Shown here in pieces: positions 1 through 8,602 of a DNA stretch of 12,279 nucleotides. Origin of the DNA: Larix sibirica. Lineage: Eukaryota > Streptophyta > Pinopsida > Pinales > Pinaceae. Position numbers and translations under genes: made by a program. The notes under the pieces are model-generated. The model made no database searches and was not told where the DNA came from. It saw only the letters and a list, made by a program, of their open reading frames with translations. The stretch is taken from NCBI GenBank assembly GCA_004151065.3, contig NWUY0300025771.1, positions 6,866 to 19,144 on the forward strand, in the 5' to 3' direction. Each line of letters starts with the position of its first letter. Positions within the stretch are counted from its first letter, which is position 1.

Positions 1-234
1 GTTATTCTGCTTCTATCTGAGTTCTACTGTATCATAATTCTGTTGCTCTTTTACACTGCATTGTCCACTCTTCTTCTATTTTCTTGCTTAATCTTTCTTG
101 TGAGGTATACATCAGCTCTTAGATCTGCTATGAGGATTTTCACAGAACGCGCATATTTTTGACACACTATTTTTAATGGTACGCTTGTTAGATATTAACA
201 CATGATTAGTGATCGGTATATTGCGCCAAAAAAC

Positions 235-303
235 AAACCATTCACAGTGCACCCTATTTATTAACAAGGTGCACTAATTTGTTCAGTGCAAGTTGAATGG
301 TTT
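235..303. repeat. Nested imperfect inverted repeat (hairpin)
   Basis: The outer arms AAACCATTCA (235-244) and TGAATGGTTT (294-303) are perfectly complementary over 10 bp. Just inside, the pairing continues imperfectly through TGCAC and GTGCA. A second pair, GTGCACC (247-253) with GGTGCAC (268-274), forms an inner 7-bp stem. This is read directly from the sequence. It may be one end of a foldback transposon relic; no function is implied. Confidence 0.6.
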
Positions 304-869
304 TAACAAACAACCTGATTTAAAAAAAAATGAAAATATGGCACATTACAACTAAATTTCAAATTTTAATCCACTAAAATTGTAAATGAGAAGGTAACAA
401 ACACTTTACATGCTCTCTTGATGAGGAATGGTTTCCATTTACACAAAAAATGAATATTTTGGACCATTTTGCAAAAACTTTCCAATCCAGCGACATATCA
501 AAGGACAAGAGGAATCTAACAACTAGGTAGCACTGATGACGGGATAGTCGTACAATGATGCTATGTACCATTGCTTATGTATTCTCAAGCATTGAAATTA
601 ATTATAAAAATGAAATTACTAATCGATAAAAAAAATTATTTTATCCTAGCCAAGTGCACTCAAATGGATATTGCATCGACACTCTTTTTTCCAACAATTG
701 CACTGTTAAATTATTATAAAAAGTGCTAAAGTGGTGCAAAATTAGTGAAGACACCCCAATGCGGTTATTTGACCATAGTGCACTAGGTTGTTTGTGGAAG
801 TTTTAAAAAATATCAAACTAATATTTTGTTCATGGGCGAACCTGACTGTGCACCATACCCATATGTGCC

Positions 870-900
870 CCAATGCATTTCATAATGTAAAATGCATTGG
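870..900. repeat. Perfect 11-bp inverted repeat
   Basis: CCAATGCATTT (870-880) and AAATGCATTGG (890-900) are exact reverse complements around a 9-nt spacer. The CATTGG word reappears downstream near 944 and 1031, so the palindrome is part of a locally repetitive, AT-rich stretch. No role can be assigned. Confidence 0.7.
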
Positions 901-1194
901 TTGGTATTTAAATAATATTAAAATAAAAAATGTGAAACACATTGGTTTGTATATTTTATTATTAAATATTTTATCATACTTTCATGTTTCATGTTTTTGT
1001 GACGCAATGGTGCTCTATAGGAATTATTGGGCATTGGTGCATATATATATAGACATATCTTTTTAATTTAAGAACATAATATTTTGGCATCAATGCATAT
1101 AATATTTTATACACTGGTGTGTGTTTTCCATTTAAGAGTGTTGATAAAAACCTCTGCTTAATCCTTCTCCCACCTGCCTCCACTAGCAACCTTC

Positions 1195-4150
1195 TCTATA
1201 AATGGACAAATTTTATATTTTTTGGAGTGGTTCTGCAAAAACCTCCACTAGAAAGGATTTTCCCTATAGTGACACATCCAACACAAGGGTCTCCATGTAA
1301 TATAACACTAAATCCATTTCCAACTCTTAATTCCAACCAATTACCTACCAATGTGAGAGCTATGATTAGGGCCTTCTAGAAATTAGAGGTTCCCACTATT
1401 GATTTTGTTGGAAGTCCATCCAATATTAAAAGGACAATGGATCTATTTATTTTTGCATCATCACTTGATTCCATAGAGCATCATGTTTCTGTAGCCTCTA
1501 TAAACTTTCACTAATAAAGCTTGAATATACTTCAGATCACAACCCACAACATCCATTATTTTTTCTAGATTCTACTCCATTTTAGCAGAGGAATGTTATC
1601 TTTTTTTGTGTTTCCTATCTATAAAAACCTAAAATCCTTCCTTATTTTTTCCAGCATATATTTTGGAATATTTGCTAATGAGTGACAATAGATAGGAATA
1701 GCTTCCATGACTAATTTCACCAGTGTCAATCTACCATCTCTTGATAACCACCTACGACACCACTTTGAGAATATTTTTCAATCTTTTCCTACAACCAATT
1801 ACATCCTTTGAAGTTATAATCATTTGGTTTAAGCATGAACCCCATGTACTTATTTCCATTATCGAAAGAAGATATGTCAAAGGGAGAATTTGAGATATCC
1901 TCCTTTCCTTTTCAAATGTTAGACCATTAAATAATATAGTGGATTTAAGCTTATTTACTTCTATCCAAGTTTCTCTACAAATTAACTCCAAAATTTCCTT
2001 ATTTTTCTGTGATTCCTTCTTAGTACCAATGTTAGACAAAATAACATCATCCACAAATAATAAATGTGATAGTGTTATATGTATGCCTTATTTTATCCCT
2101 TTTATATATATATCAAATTCAAGAAACATAAATACCAACATAGATCCATCTTAACTCAAGATCTAAGTGCAAGGGATCAAATCACTTGAGGTGAAAACCT
2201 TTTTCTAGAGTTTAAAGCTTGAGGAAAGGTTTGCACCTTAAGGGATTTGATCATTGTTAGTGTTTGATAGATCTAGAGTCAAGATGGATCTAGGCTAGTC
2301 TTGATCCCTTTGGAGGGGTAAAAGATCTGGATGCAAAAACATTTATTAACACAACAAATGACATTAATGATAAACAACCCATTATGCAATTTATCATTTG
2401 AAGAGTCATTCCAATATGGATTAGCTTTAGTTTGAAACATAGCCAATTCATTGTGTCATATACCTTAGAAAGGTCCAACTTTAGAATGATGGCATACATA
2501 TTTTTTATTATTATTGAATGAAAACTTTCTTGTGCCACCCCACTACATCATGTAGATGTCTTTCATGTAAAAATCGAAATTGTTCTTGAGAAATAGTGTC
2601 AAAGAAGACTTTCTTTAATATGTTTGTTATATTTTTTGCAATTATTTTGTAACTACATTACATAAAGATATTGGCATGTATTCCTCAAAAGACTTAGGAT
2701 TGTCCTCTTTTGGGATTCAATCCTGGAACTTTCCTCAACAACCATGATTCTTCCACCACCCTTAGAAGGTATTCGTATGTTAGCTCATAAAATACCGAAT
2801 AGAATTCCATTGTCCATCCACTGAGACTTGGAGTTTTGGCTTTCCAAAAGGATTCCACCACTGCTTTACTTACCCTTTATAAACATATATTGTAATGTCT
2901 TCATTCTACTTTTGATTTCTGAACCTAGGGAAGCACAGTGTCATTTTGATTAATTTTTATATGTCTTCCCTTAGATGCTCTTCATGGATCTTGTAAAAAC
3001 GAGTAACCCCAATCGTTGCAATATCCTAGAACCTTCTAACTTTACTTCCATCCTTTTTGAGGATTTCCCATATTGTATTGATATTTTTCTTGTGCTTTGT
3101 ATAATTATGAAATAATTCGGTATTTCCATCCCCTTTTACTAGCTAAATAGCTTTTCTCTTCATCCTCCATTTTGATTCCTCCCACTCTAACAACTTTCTC
3201 TTTGATTCTTCAAACTTCTTTAACTATGTTTTTTCAGATTCTAAAAAAACCTACCTTGTTTTCATAAAAAAATATTTTCAATTTGTGCCTCTAGTTCAAT
3301 TACATCATTTTGAGAATTTTGATAGTTTTGTTTTGCCTAGTCACCTATGACCCTCTTTACACTTTTTGGAGTTCTCTATGAATTGATACATAGATAATTT
3401 TCACTAGAAGGATCAAACCTTATCCAATTTTGACCTACTAGCATTATGAATTCCTCGTTTTCCAACCATTTCGAATTAAATTTAAAAAGGAGTTTTTTTT
3501 TCTCATTTTGTAAAAGGATAGGGAGATAGTCAAATGAACCACCATCTTCAACCCATGCTCTAATCCCATCAAAATCCATCATAAATCTCTATGCCACTAG
3601 AAACCTTCATCCCCTACCCTCTAATTCCTCCACGTAGGGACTAGTTTTAATGGCACAATGTCACAAAGTCCTACTTCCTCCTTGCCATTGGGTCTACCCT
3701 TCATTTTTTTCACATACTTGACCTCTTTTAGTGGTGATATTTAGGTCCCCACCTAAACTAACATTTTATTCCTTTAGGATTCCCATATTGAAGATATTTT
3801 CTCAAAAGACCTTCCTATCCTCGTAAAGACTATACATGTTTATGATAGAAAAGGACTTCCTTGTTTCCATCAACCTCAATTATGTTAACAACCTTACATT
3901 AAGAATATAAGAATGTGTGAGATGTAAAGATTTATTCCACTTTATTAATAACCATCTATATTTTCCAATTGCATCCAAAGTGAGAGAATTCCAGTCTTTA
4001 ACCAAACAAGATACGACTTCTTTTTCTTTTACCCCTCACACATAGTTTCTTAGCTCATAATAACCTCTAGTTTCTACTAAGAAATCAACCTCTCAAGTGA
4101 TAATGTTTTATGGGTGCCCTCTACTCCCCACATTTAAGTACATACTCATT
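1195..4150 (-). pseudogene. LINE ORF2 relic: endonuclease and reverse transcriptase
   Basis: Intact ORF2 nicks target DNA and copies the element RNA at the nick (target-primed reverse transcription). The endonuclease runs from about 4150 to 3480. SIINMYSLYEDRKVF lies near 3800, GGDLNITTK near 3735-3760 and LVPTWRN with GDEG near 3610-3640. The catalytic SDHLPI motif is decayed to FDYLPI (Asp at 3529-3531, His replaced by Tyr at 3526-3528). The RT starts near 2740 with IPKEDNPKSFEEYMPISLCN. LKLDLSKVYDTMNW follows with its catalytic Asp at 2473-2475, then the QG region near 2293, and SHLLFVDDVILSN with FVDD at 2046-2057. The thumb reads WLSRDGRLTLVK and MEAIPIYCHSLANIPK (about 1640-1745), and NWLELRVGNGFSVIL lies near 1290-1335. 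Frameshifts occur between all these blocks. The longest surviving frames are 1752-2054, 2290-2538 and 3376-3582. A 152-bp palindrome splits the RT. It cannot encode a working enzyme. Confidence 0.9.
2141..2292. mobile_element. 152-bp palindromic foldback / MITE-like insertion in the RT
   Basis: The ends TAGATCCATCTTAACTCAAG (2141-2160) and the complement of the last 20 bases (TAGATCCATCTTGACTCTAG) match at 18 of 20 positions. Further in, GATCAAATCACTTGAGGTG on the left pairs with GATCAAATCCCTTAAGGTG from the right arm, after a divergent gap of about 15 bases. The centre lies near 2216, so the whole unit folds into one long hairpin. It sits between the RT QG motif and FVDD, where a working element would have continuous CPLSP-type coding, so it was inserted after or as the LINE died. 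The termini begin and end with TA, which suits a Tc1/mariner-type TA target duplication, but the 2-bp duplication cannot be proven. No protein-coding capacity. Confidence 0.75.
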
Positions 4151-4159
4151 ATTAGATAA

Positions 4160-5150
4160 CCCTTGCCTAGGCACTCCCTACTCCAAGCCCCCTTTTATGG
4201 TATGGTGTATACCTTCTAAGATTTCCTTCTCTACTTCTTGCCCTTGGCTATTGACACAAAATATTTTCTACCCATTGTGATAGGTTGTTATGTGTCTAAG
4301 GAAAAACCCACTCAAAATTGCAATCATTCAATTGAATAGCAACCTTCCTTGGTCATAATTAAAGGGTTTGGTCCCCTTATCATCCTTATAATTTATGCAA
4401 AGGGGACTACTAGTACCATATCTAGGTTTTGATTCCACTAATTCCCTAGATATTTTGCCAATTGTATGATATCCCTAGAGGGCTTAGGTAGGGATACTGG
4501 AGGGAAGGATTGGTAACTATCTAAAGTACTCTTGTTCTTAAATAGTTAAGGGTTTTTTATCATCTCATCCTTAGTATGGGACTGATACATGTGATCTTCT
4601 TCTATCCTGGTTTCAGATCTATTTTTAAAAGCATAAAGAAGGTGAGATGAAGGGTGAAATGTCAACATACCTTTATCCTATGTCATCATGGCTTTGTTTA
4701 ATTCCTCTTGAACAACCTCCCAACTTTTACCCCGTCCACTATCAAAAGCTTTCAACATCCACTAGTCTTTCTATTTTGTTCTCTTGACCTTCTATGTTGT
4801 CATTTGTGGACTATGAACAAGTTCCTCCAACCTCTCAACATATTTTTTTCAATTGTGATTCCCTTATCCTTCATAATTCCTAAGGCTTCTGTAGGGGTTT
4901 CCTTAAATTAATGTTTGTCCTTAACTAGTTGTTTTTCCCCCACTTTGGATTGGAAACTTTCCTCCATTCCCACTTCCTTTTGGGTCACAACTAGTCTCTC
5001 ATTAGGTCCCCTAAGCATGGTATATCATACACCTAAATGTGGTGCTTAAATAGTCCAAAATCCATCTATATTTCATCCTTGGAATTTCACTCTCTATGGC
5101 CTCTAAAATGCCCTCTCTAGTACCTATATCTATAATAATATTACTAGGAC
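4160..5150 (-). pseudogene. LINE ORF1 relic, C-terminal part with zinc-knuckle region
   Basis: ORF1 of plant LINEs is a nucleic-acid-binding protein that packages the element RNA. On the minus strand at about 5090-5150 the frame reads PSNIIIDIGTREG, then RWILDYLSTTF, followed by a short Cys/His-type stretch (IYHAWG and LMRD-like, about 4985-5045). That is where such proteins place the CCHC knuckle after a LDYE-x-IPFRC motif. Several knuckle cysteines are lost. The rest, down to about 4160, is low-complexity, has many stops and shows no recognised domain, as is usual for the ORF1 tail. The upstream half of ORF1 lies at 6210-7475, beyond the antisense insertion. The frame at 4708-4911 on the plus strand is its shadow. 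Confidence 0.6.
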
Positions 5151-6190
5151 ATGCTAAGATGAAGATGTTGGATGGGGCCAAGTAATTGCATTCTTTATGG
5201 GGAACAGGAGGAATCTACTATTAACCTATTTCTCCACTGCCATTTCACTAAGGCAATCTAAGCAATCTCAAGGGGACTTTCCAAATGTCAGATCACATGG
5301 GCGAGCAACATCGTCAGCTAAGCGCTATAGTCTTGGATAAATGGTGTGGAAGAGGAGGCCAAATGACTAGCATTGGAAATCATGTGGTCAATCTAGCTTG
5401 CATGTAATGAGTCTATATTCCAACAAAAAAACAACATGTACTCACTATTCTACAAATTAAAGGCCAGGAGATTTAATAAGATAGATGTGAAGATGCCAAA
5501 AATCCCAAGAGTCTTGAATCATCCCGAGTTTGGCCAATCCATTCCCTGTGGATATTTTGATGGGGTTCACAGGGTAACCTGGGGCCAAATGGGGCAGGGG
5601 GGTGGCTTAAAATGTTGGATGGAAATATATTATATTTTATTCTTGAAATGGGACACTCCATAAATAACAAGGCTAAACTAGTAGCAGTGGGCACTCTATT
5701 GAAAATCTCCTAGGACATTAGAATCCAAAAAATTCTTATATTTGGTGATTCTTAGGTGTGTATTCAGTGAATCACATGCAATCATGAGCATGTGGATATC
5801 TCTCACCAGGCAAGGGTGAGGTCAATAAAGGAAATCCTATCTTGGATACAACAACCCACCCTTTATCATATCTCTACGGAACTCAAACATGGAAATATAT
5901 TGTTAGCAAAAAGGGTAGCCCTTGAACCATAAGGTAAGTTAATTATGGAGCTCAATTTGGTAGGAATTTCCCTTCAAAGTGCTCATATCTTCCCACAAAC
6001 TGGACACAATGAATATATGTTGGATCTCATGATATCTTTCTACCTAACCCCTTTGGGGATTGACTATTTTCTCTTGGAAGTCTCTTCTGATGCATTAGAG
6101 GATAATTAGACATAATATCTACTCCATGAAGTTGAATTAATCTAGTTTTTTTTCTTCATTTATTTTGAAAATACTAGATTTTTTTTACCA
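5145..6190 (+). mobile_element. 5-prime-truncated LINE 3-prime fragment, antisense to host LINE
   Basis: This block carries only the last part of a LINE, on the opposite strand to the surrounding element: zf-RVT, linker, RNase H and a short 3-prime untranslated stretch. The 3-prime end is placed by the two T-tracts CTAGTTTTTTTT (about 6142-6153) and CTAGATTTTTTTT (about 6170-6182), after which minus-strand ORF1 coding resumes at about 6210. 5-prime truncation is the usual outcome of LINE insertion. The left junction falls between PSNIII of the minus-strand ORF1 (about 5138-5150) and the RCWMGPSNC coding of the insert (from 5163). I found no convincing target-site duplication. It may instead be the sense part of an internally inverted copy of the same element. 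Confidence 0.65.
5163..6110 (+). pseudogene. LINE ORF2 C-terminus relic: zf-RVT and RNase H
   Basis: From 5163 the frame reads RCWMGPSNCILYGEQEES and LFLHCHFTKAI, the zf-RVT zinc-binding region that follows RT in plant LINEs. The second Cys is Tyr (ILYGE) and the HLFLHC His is Asn. A linker with CNESIFQQKN (about 5404) leads into the RNase H domain, which degrades RNA in RNA:DNA hybrids. GYFDG has its Asp at 5559-5561. NNKAKLVAV (5663-5689) has Lys where the catalytic Glu of NNKAEL belongs. LIFGDS (about 5733-5750) keeps its Asp. LYHISTELKHG and LLAKRVALE (about 5860-5930) have lost the last catalytic Asp. The frame shifts between DTP (5660) and NNKAK (5663), and stops follow KIS, FGDS and ALEP. 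At least two catalytic residues are gone, so it is dead. The minus-strand frame 5473-5694 is a shadow. Confidence 0.85.
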
Positions 6191-6209
6191 TATATGCAAA
6201 ACTTCTCTA

Positions 6210-7475
6210 GATGGTGTATATAAGTATTCCTTTTACTAATAAAATGAGTATAATTTTTTCAAATGAAGATAATAATAAAATGAATCTTAGGCACTACTTT
6301 GTTATCTTTGGTAAACACATTTTCTTCAATATCAATAGAGGAACCTATACTATTAATAATTGTCATGGAATCTATTTATTACATTCTAAAGGTTGAGCTA
6401 GTAACTTTACCCAAATCGATTGAATGGATTTATGTTCTTGTATAGGATCAAAGCATGGAGCACATATTCTTAAGGCCAAGAAGGTGGATCCTTAGTACCA
6501 TTTCCCATCCAAAATCTATGCAATGTCTATCTAAGTATTGAGTTCAAATGCTAGCTACCCATTGTTAAAACATGGAAAGAGAGATGTGCCCTAAGAATCT
6601 TCCCCACACCATATCAATCTGAAATGAAAATTTTCTTTGAAATATACCTTCCATAAAACCTACTTTTTGAATCTATTTTTCTTAATGATAACATTTCATC
6701 CATTGCTATGTCCTCTCCTAGAATCAACTGCATTCCTTATTTGCACACTCTCACACACTTCCTTTTCCTCTTAGTTATCCTTGTTGTTATCTCCTCCAAA
6801 CCTTCCAAATTTTCCTTGGCTCCATGCAACCCTGACTAATTTGACCAGGATTAGGTCCCTCGCACCACTCCCTTCTCCACTATTACACCTCCTATAACTT
6901 TCATCTCCTCATTCCTTATTATTTAGACATGGATTTGGAGCTTTGTTGTTGTGTGAATAGAACCCTCAAGTTCGAGGATCGACTATGTTTTATGGTATTT
7001 CAAAATGAGAAAGGGAGAGTAGATATGATTCATCAATCAATGGTGGTATACCCATACCTCCTCTACTATTACTCCTTCAATCCATGTTTACTAAAAATCC
7101 CTTGGGCTGAATGCCTAGGATAATAGGATGCTTCCACTATATTTTGGCCCTTGTAGCTTCACTATTCCTTGCTCTAACCTCTTTGCTCAAAATCTCGACC
7201 AACAAGATTTGACTTTTGCCTATAGCTTGATTATTTTGTTGGCCTCCCATGAAGATCCTCAAGGTGATAGTATCACTTTTGGAGCCAGGACTTGAGGAAG
7301 GAGTCAAGGACATAAAATAATTTTCCTTTTCTATGTTAGAATCATGGTCATTGCCACAACTTGTAACCCTTAAGAATTTCCATTATTCTAGAAACTCATC
7401 CCTAGACCTAAATATCAAATTCAAAACTTCGTCCTTTGGTTCATTCAACTAGTCCAATAGTTTCTCTTCCTCCAT
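6210..7475 (-). pseudogene. LINE ORF1 relic, N-terminal part with DUF4283
   Basis: The start is placed at 7475 because MEEEKLLD begins there after stops, and the equivalent ATG is kept in the second copy at 8866. The N-terminus reads VLNLIFRSRDEFLE, FLRVTSCGNDHDSNIEKENY, SDTITLRIFMGGQQNNQ down to about 7200. A poorly preserved stretch follows, then DUF4283 at about 6250-6720: ILDGKWY, FLALRICAPCFDPIQEHKSI, IWVKLLAQPLE (about 6390-6420) and NSIGSSIDIEENVFTKDN (about 6300-6350). DUF4283 precedes the zinc knuckle in plant LINE ORF1 and probably helps bind element RNA. Many stops are present, for example after LLD and before WK. The protein continues, after the antisense insertion, at about 5150. 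Confidence 0.75.
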
Positions 7476-8206
7476 CCTCTCCCTATTGCTTTACTAGTCC
7501 TTGAGAATTATCGTGGTGTGAATGCAATTTATTTACAAAATATCTTCCTCAAGAATTTAACTAGTGTATACAGGCAAAATAGTATAATAAAAATAACATA
7601 GAATTAAGGTTATTAATACAAAAGGCTAAGAAGGTTTCTAGGTCCAATTCATGTTTCCTTTCCCCAAAGATTAGTCAAACACAAAGATAGACACCTTCAT
7701 CATTATTTCCAACTATTACAGATTATCTTGTGAATGGAAAATTAATCAAACTAATAATATTCTCTAGCCAATAAATATTATGTGAATCGAAAATTAGTAA
7801 AACTAGTAAAAATGATACTCTTCTTTAACCATTAAATATTATCACATAAACAAAAAATTAATCATAATGACATTGTCTAGGCAAAATCTATATTACAAAT
7901 TTTTTGAACAAACATGTACAACACTTCAATTATTTTCCAATTTCTAATACAAAACTATTTATTCTATTGCAAGAACAATTCAATGTTTAAGCCTTTGAGG
8001 TGGACATTTAGAATGATATATGTTTATGACATTATAGTAGATAATGTTTATCTTTTAATTATTTTTTAAAACCACAACATCCGTTATGTTTTAGTTAGAG
8101 TTGGGGACTTATTCTCCCCATCCAGTACTATAATATATTCTTATAAACTTGGATTGGGTCGGGTTTAATCTCAATGCACTCTTAAACATGTTGTTATGAA
8201 GAGTCC
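7215..8206. repeat. Direct repeat copy 1 (LINE ORF1 start plus 5-prime flank)
   Basis: Starting at CCTATAGCTTGAT (7219), this segment matches the one starting at 8605. The first 52 bases differ at only three positions. Similarity continues with small indels through TTTACTAGTCCTTGAG, ATAACATAGAATTAA, CAAACATGTACAACACT, TACAAAACTATTTATTCTAT, AGTTAGAGTTGGGG and CACTCTTAAAC. It clearly holds to about 8206 and perhaps more weakly to about 8380. The left quarter is the N-terminal coding of LINE ORF1 (minus strand). The rest is AT-rich, non-coding, and is probably the element's 5-prime untranslated region. Confidence 0.85.
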
Positions 8207-8394
8207 CTGTTTTTATACATATTTACTACTAAACCGCAACTTTATTAATAATATACTTGTTTGTTATAATTAATATTGATGATACAAAAAAACATAACAA
8301 TCCATATAAGTTTTATATTTCAACAAAATTTAAACTTAAGATTTTAATTCCTATTTATATATCCTATAATTTTATTTTCCTTTCCCATATTTAT

Positions 8395-8600
8395 ATTTAT
8401 TTATTCAAAGGATAACCTTACCAACCCAACCTTAAACCTTAATGTTTGATGGAAGAAAAACCTTCGAAGTGGAAAAACTACTAAAATATTTGCATGAGGT
8501 ACTAAGGTTCGAACCTGGACTTGTCTTGGGACATCGACGAGGACCCACTGTTGACTCTCATCCCCAACCCCTTGATCACCTCTCATATCTATGACATACA
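8395..8600 (-). mobile_element. Possible tRNA-derived SINE between the direct repeats
   Basis: This stretch is absent from the repeat copies and is less AT-rich than its surroundings. It contains GGTTCGAACC at 8506-8515, an exact RNA polymerase III B-box core that is a perfect palindrome and so reads on both strands. On the minus strand it is preceded by AACAGTGGGTCC, a poor A-box match. The minus-strand tail runs into TTGAATAAATAAATATAAAT (about 8389-8408), an A-rich end like that of many SINEs. A possible target duplication is CATATTTAT (8386-8394) with CATATCTAT (8584-8592), 8 of 9. The A-box is weak, so it may be unrelated intergenic DNA. Confidence 0.3.
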
Positions 8601-8602
8601 TT

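Larger units (their letters stand above)
1..1140. other. AT-rich intergenic DNA, no gene recognised
   Basis: No reading frame here resembles a known protein; the frames at 374-571 and 788-1066 are short, AT-driven and unlike any family I know. The stretch holds repeated GTGCAC-like words (around 247, 269, 284, 653, 696, 777, 847), a nested hairpin at 235-303, an 11-bp inverted word pair (306-316 with 785-795) and a palindrome at 870-900. From about 900 to 1130 the words CATTGGT, GCATTGGTGCATATA and TCAATGCATATAATA recur, which suggests degenerate internal repetition. It could be the remains of small non-autonomous DNA transposons, but no terminal repeat plus target duplication pair is clear. 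Confidence 0.6.
1195..7475 (-). mobile_element. Decayed plant LINE (non-LTR retrotransposon), interrupted
   Basis: Read on the minus strand, the domains follow the standard order of plant L1-type LINEs: ORF1 start at 7475, DUF4283, zinc-knuckle region, then ORF2 with apurinic-type endonuclease, reverse transcriptase and RT thumb, down to about 1195. Many stops and frameshifts show it is long dead. It carries a 152-bp foldback at 2141-2292 and an antisense LINE fragment at about 5145-6190. Its own zf-RVT, RNase H and 3-prime end are missing: recognisable homology fades at about 1195. The 5-prime untranslated region probably continues right of 7475 to about 8200-8390. Both ends are approximate and no target-site duplication was found. 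Alternatively the ORF1 part (6210-7475) and the rest (1195-5150) are separate insertions, but their domain order and orientation fit one element. Confidence 0.85.

Noticed and set aside
374-571. Minus-strand 65-residue open frame
   Set aside because: No domain, AT-driven composition and no promoter-like context; likely chance.
788-1066. Plus-strand 92-residue open frame
   Set aside because: Overlaps the 870-900 palindrome and locally repeated AT-rich words; the protein is low-complexity hydrophobic with no family resemblance.
4708-4911. Plus-strand 67-residue open frame
   Set aside because: It is antisense to the LINE ORF1 tail and has no recognised domain.
6142-6182. Two T-tracts as transcription terminators
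   Set aside because: They follow LINE RNase H and fit the 3-prime end of a retrotransposon better; there is no upstream Pol III gene.
6929-7123. Plus-strand 64-residue open frame
   Set aside because: It lies antisense to the decayed LINE ORF1 N-terminal part and shows no domain.
8506-8515. GGTTCGAACC as part of a complete tRNA gene
   Set aside because: No acceptor, D or anticodon stems can be built around it on either strand; at most it is a SINE promoter relic.
8401-8601. Minus-strand 66-residue open frame between the direct repeats
   Set aside because: It coincides with the SINE-like segment, and its protein resembles nothing known; an open frame of this length is expected by chance here.
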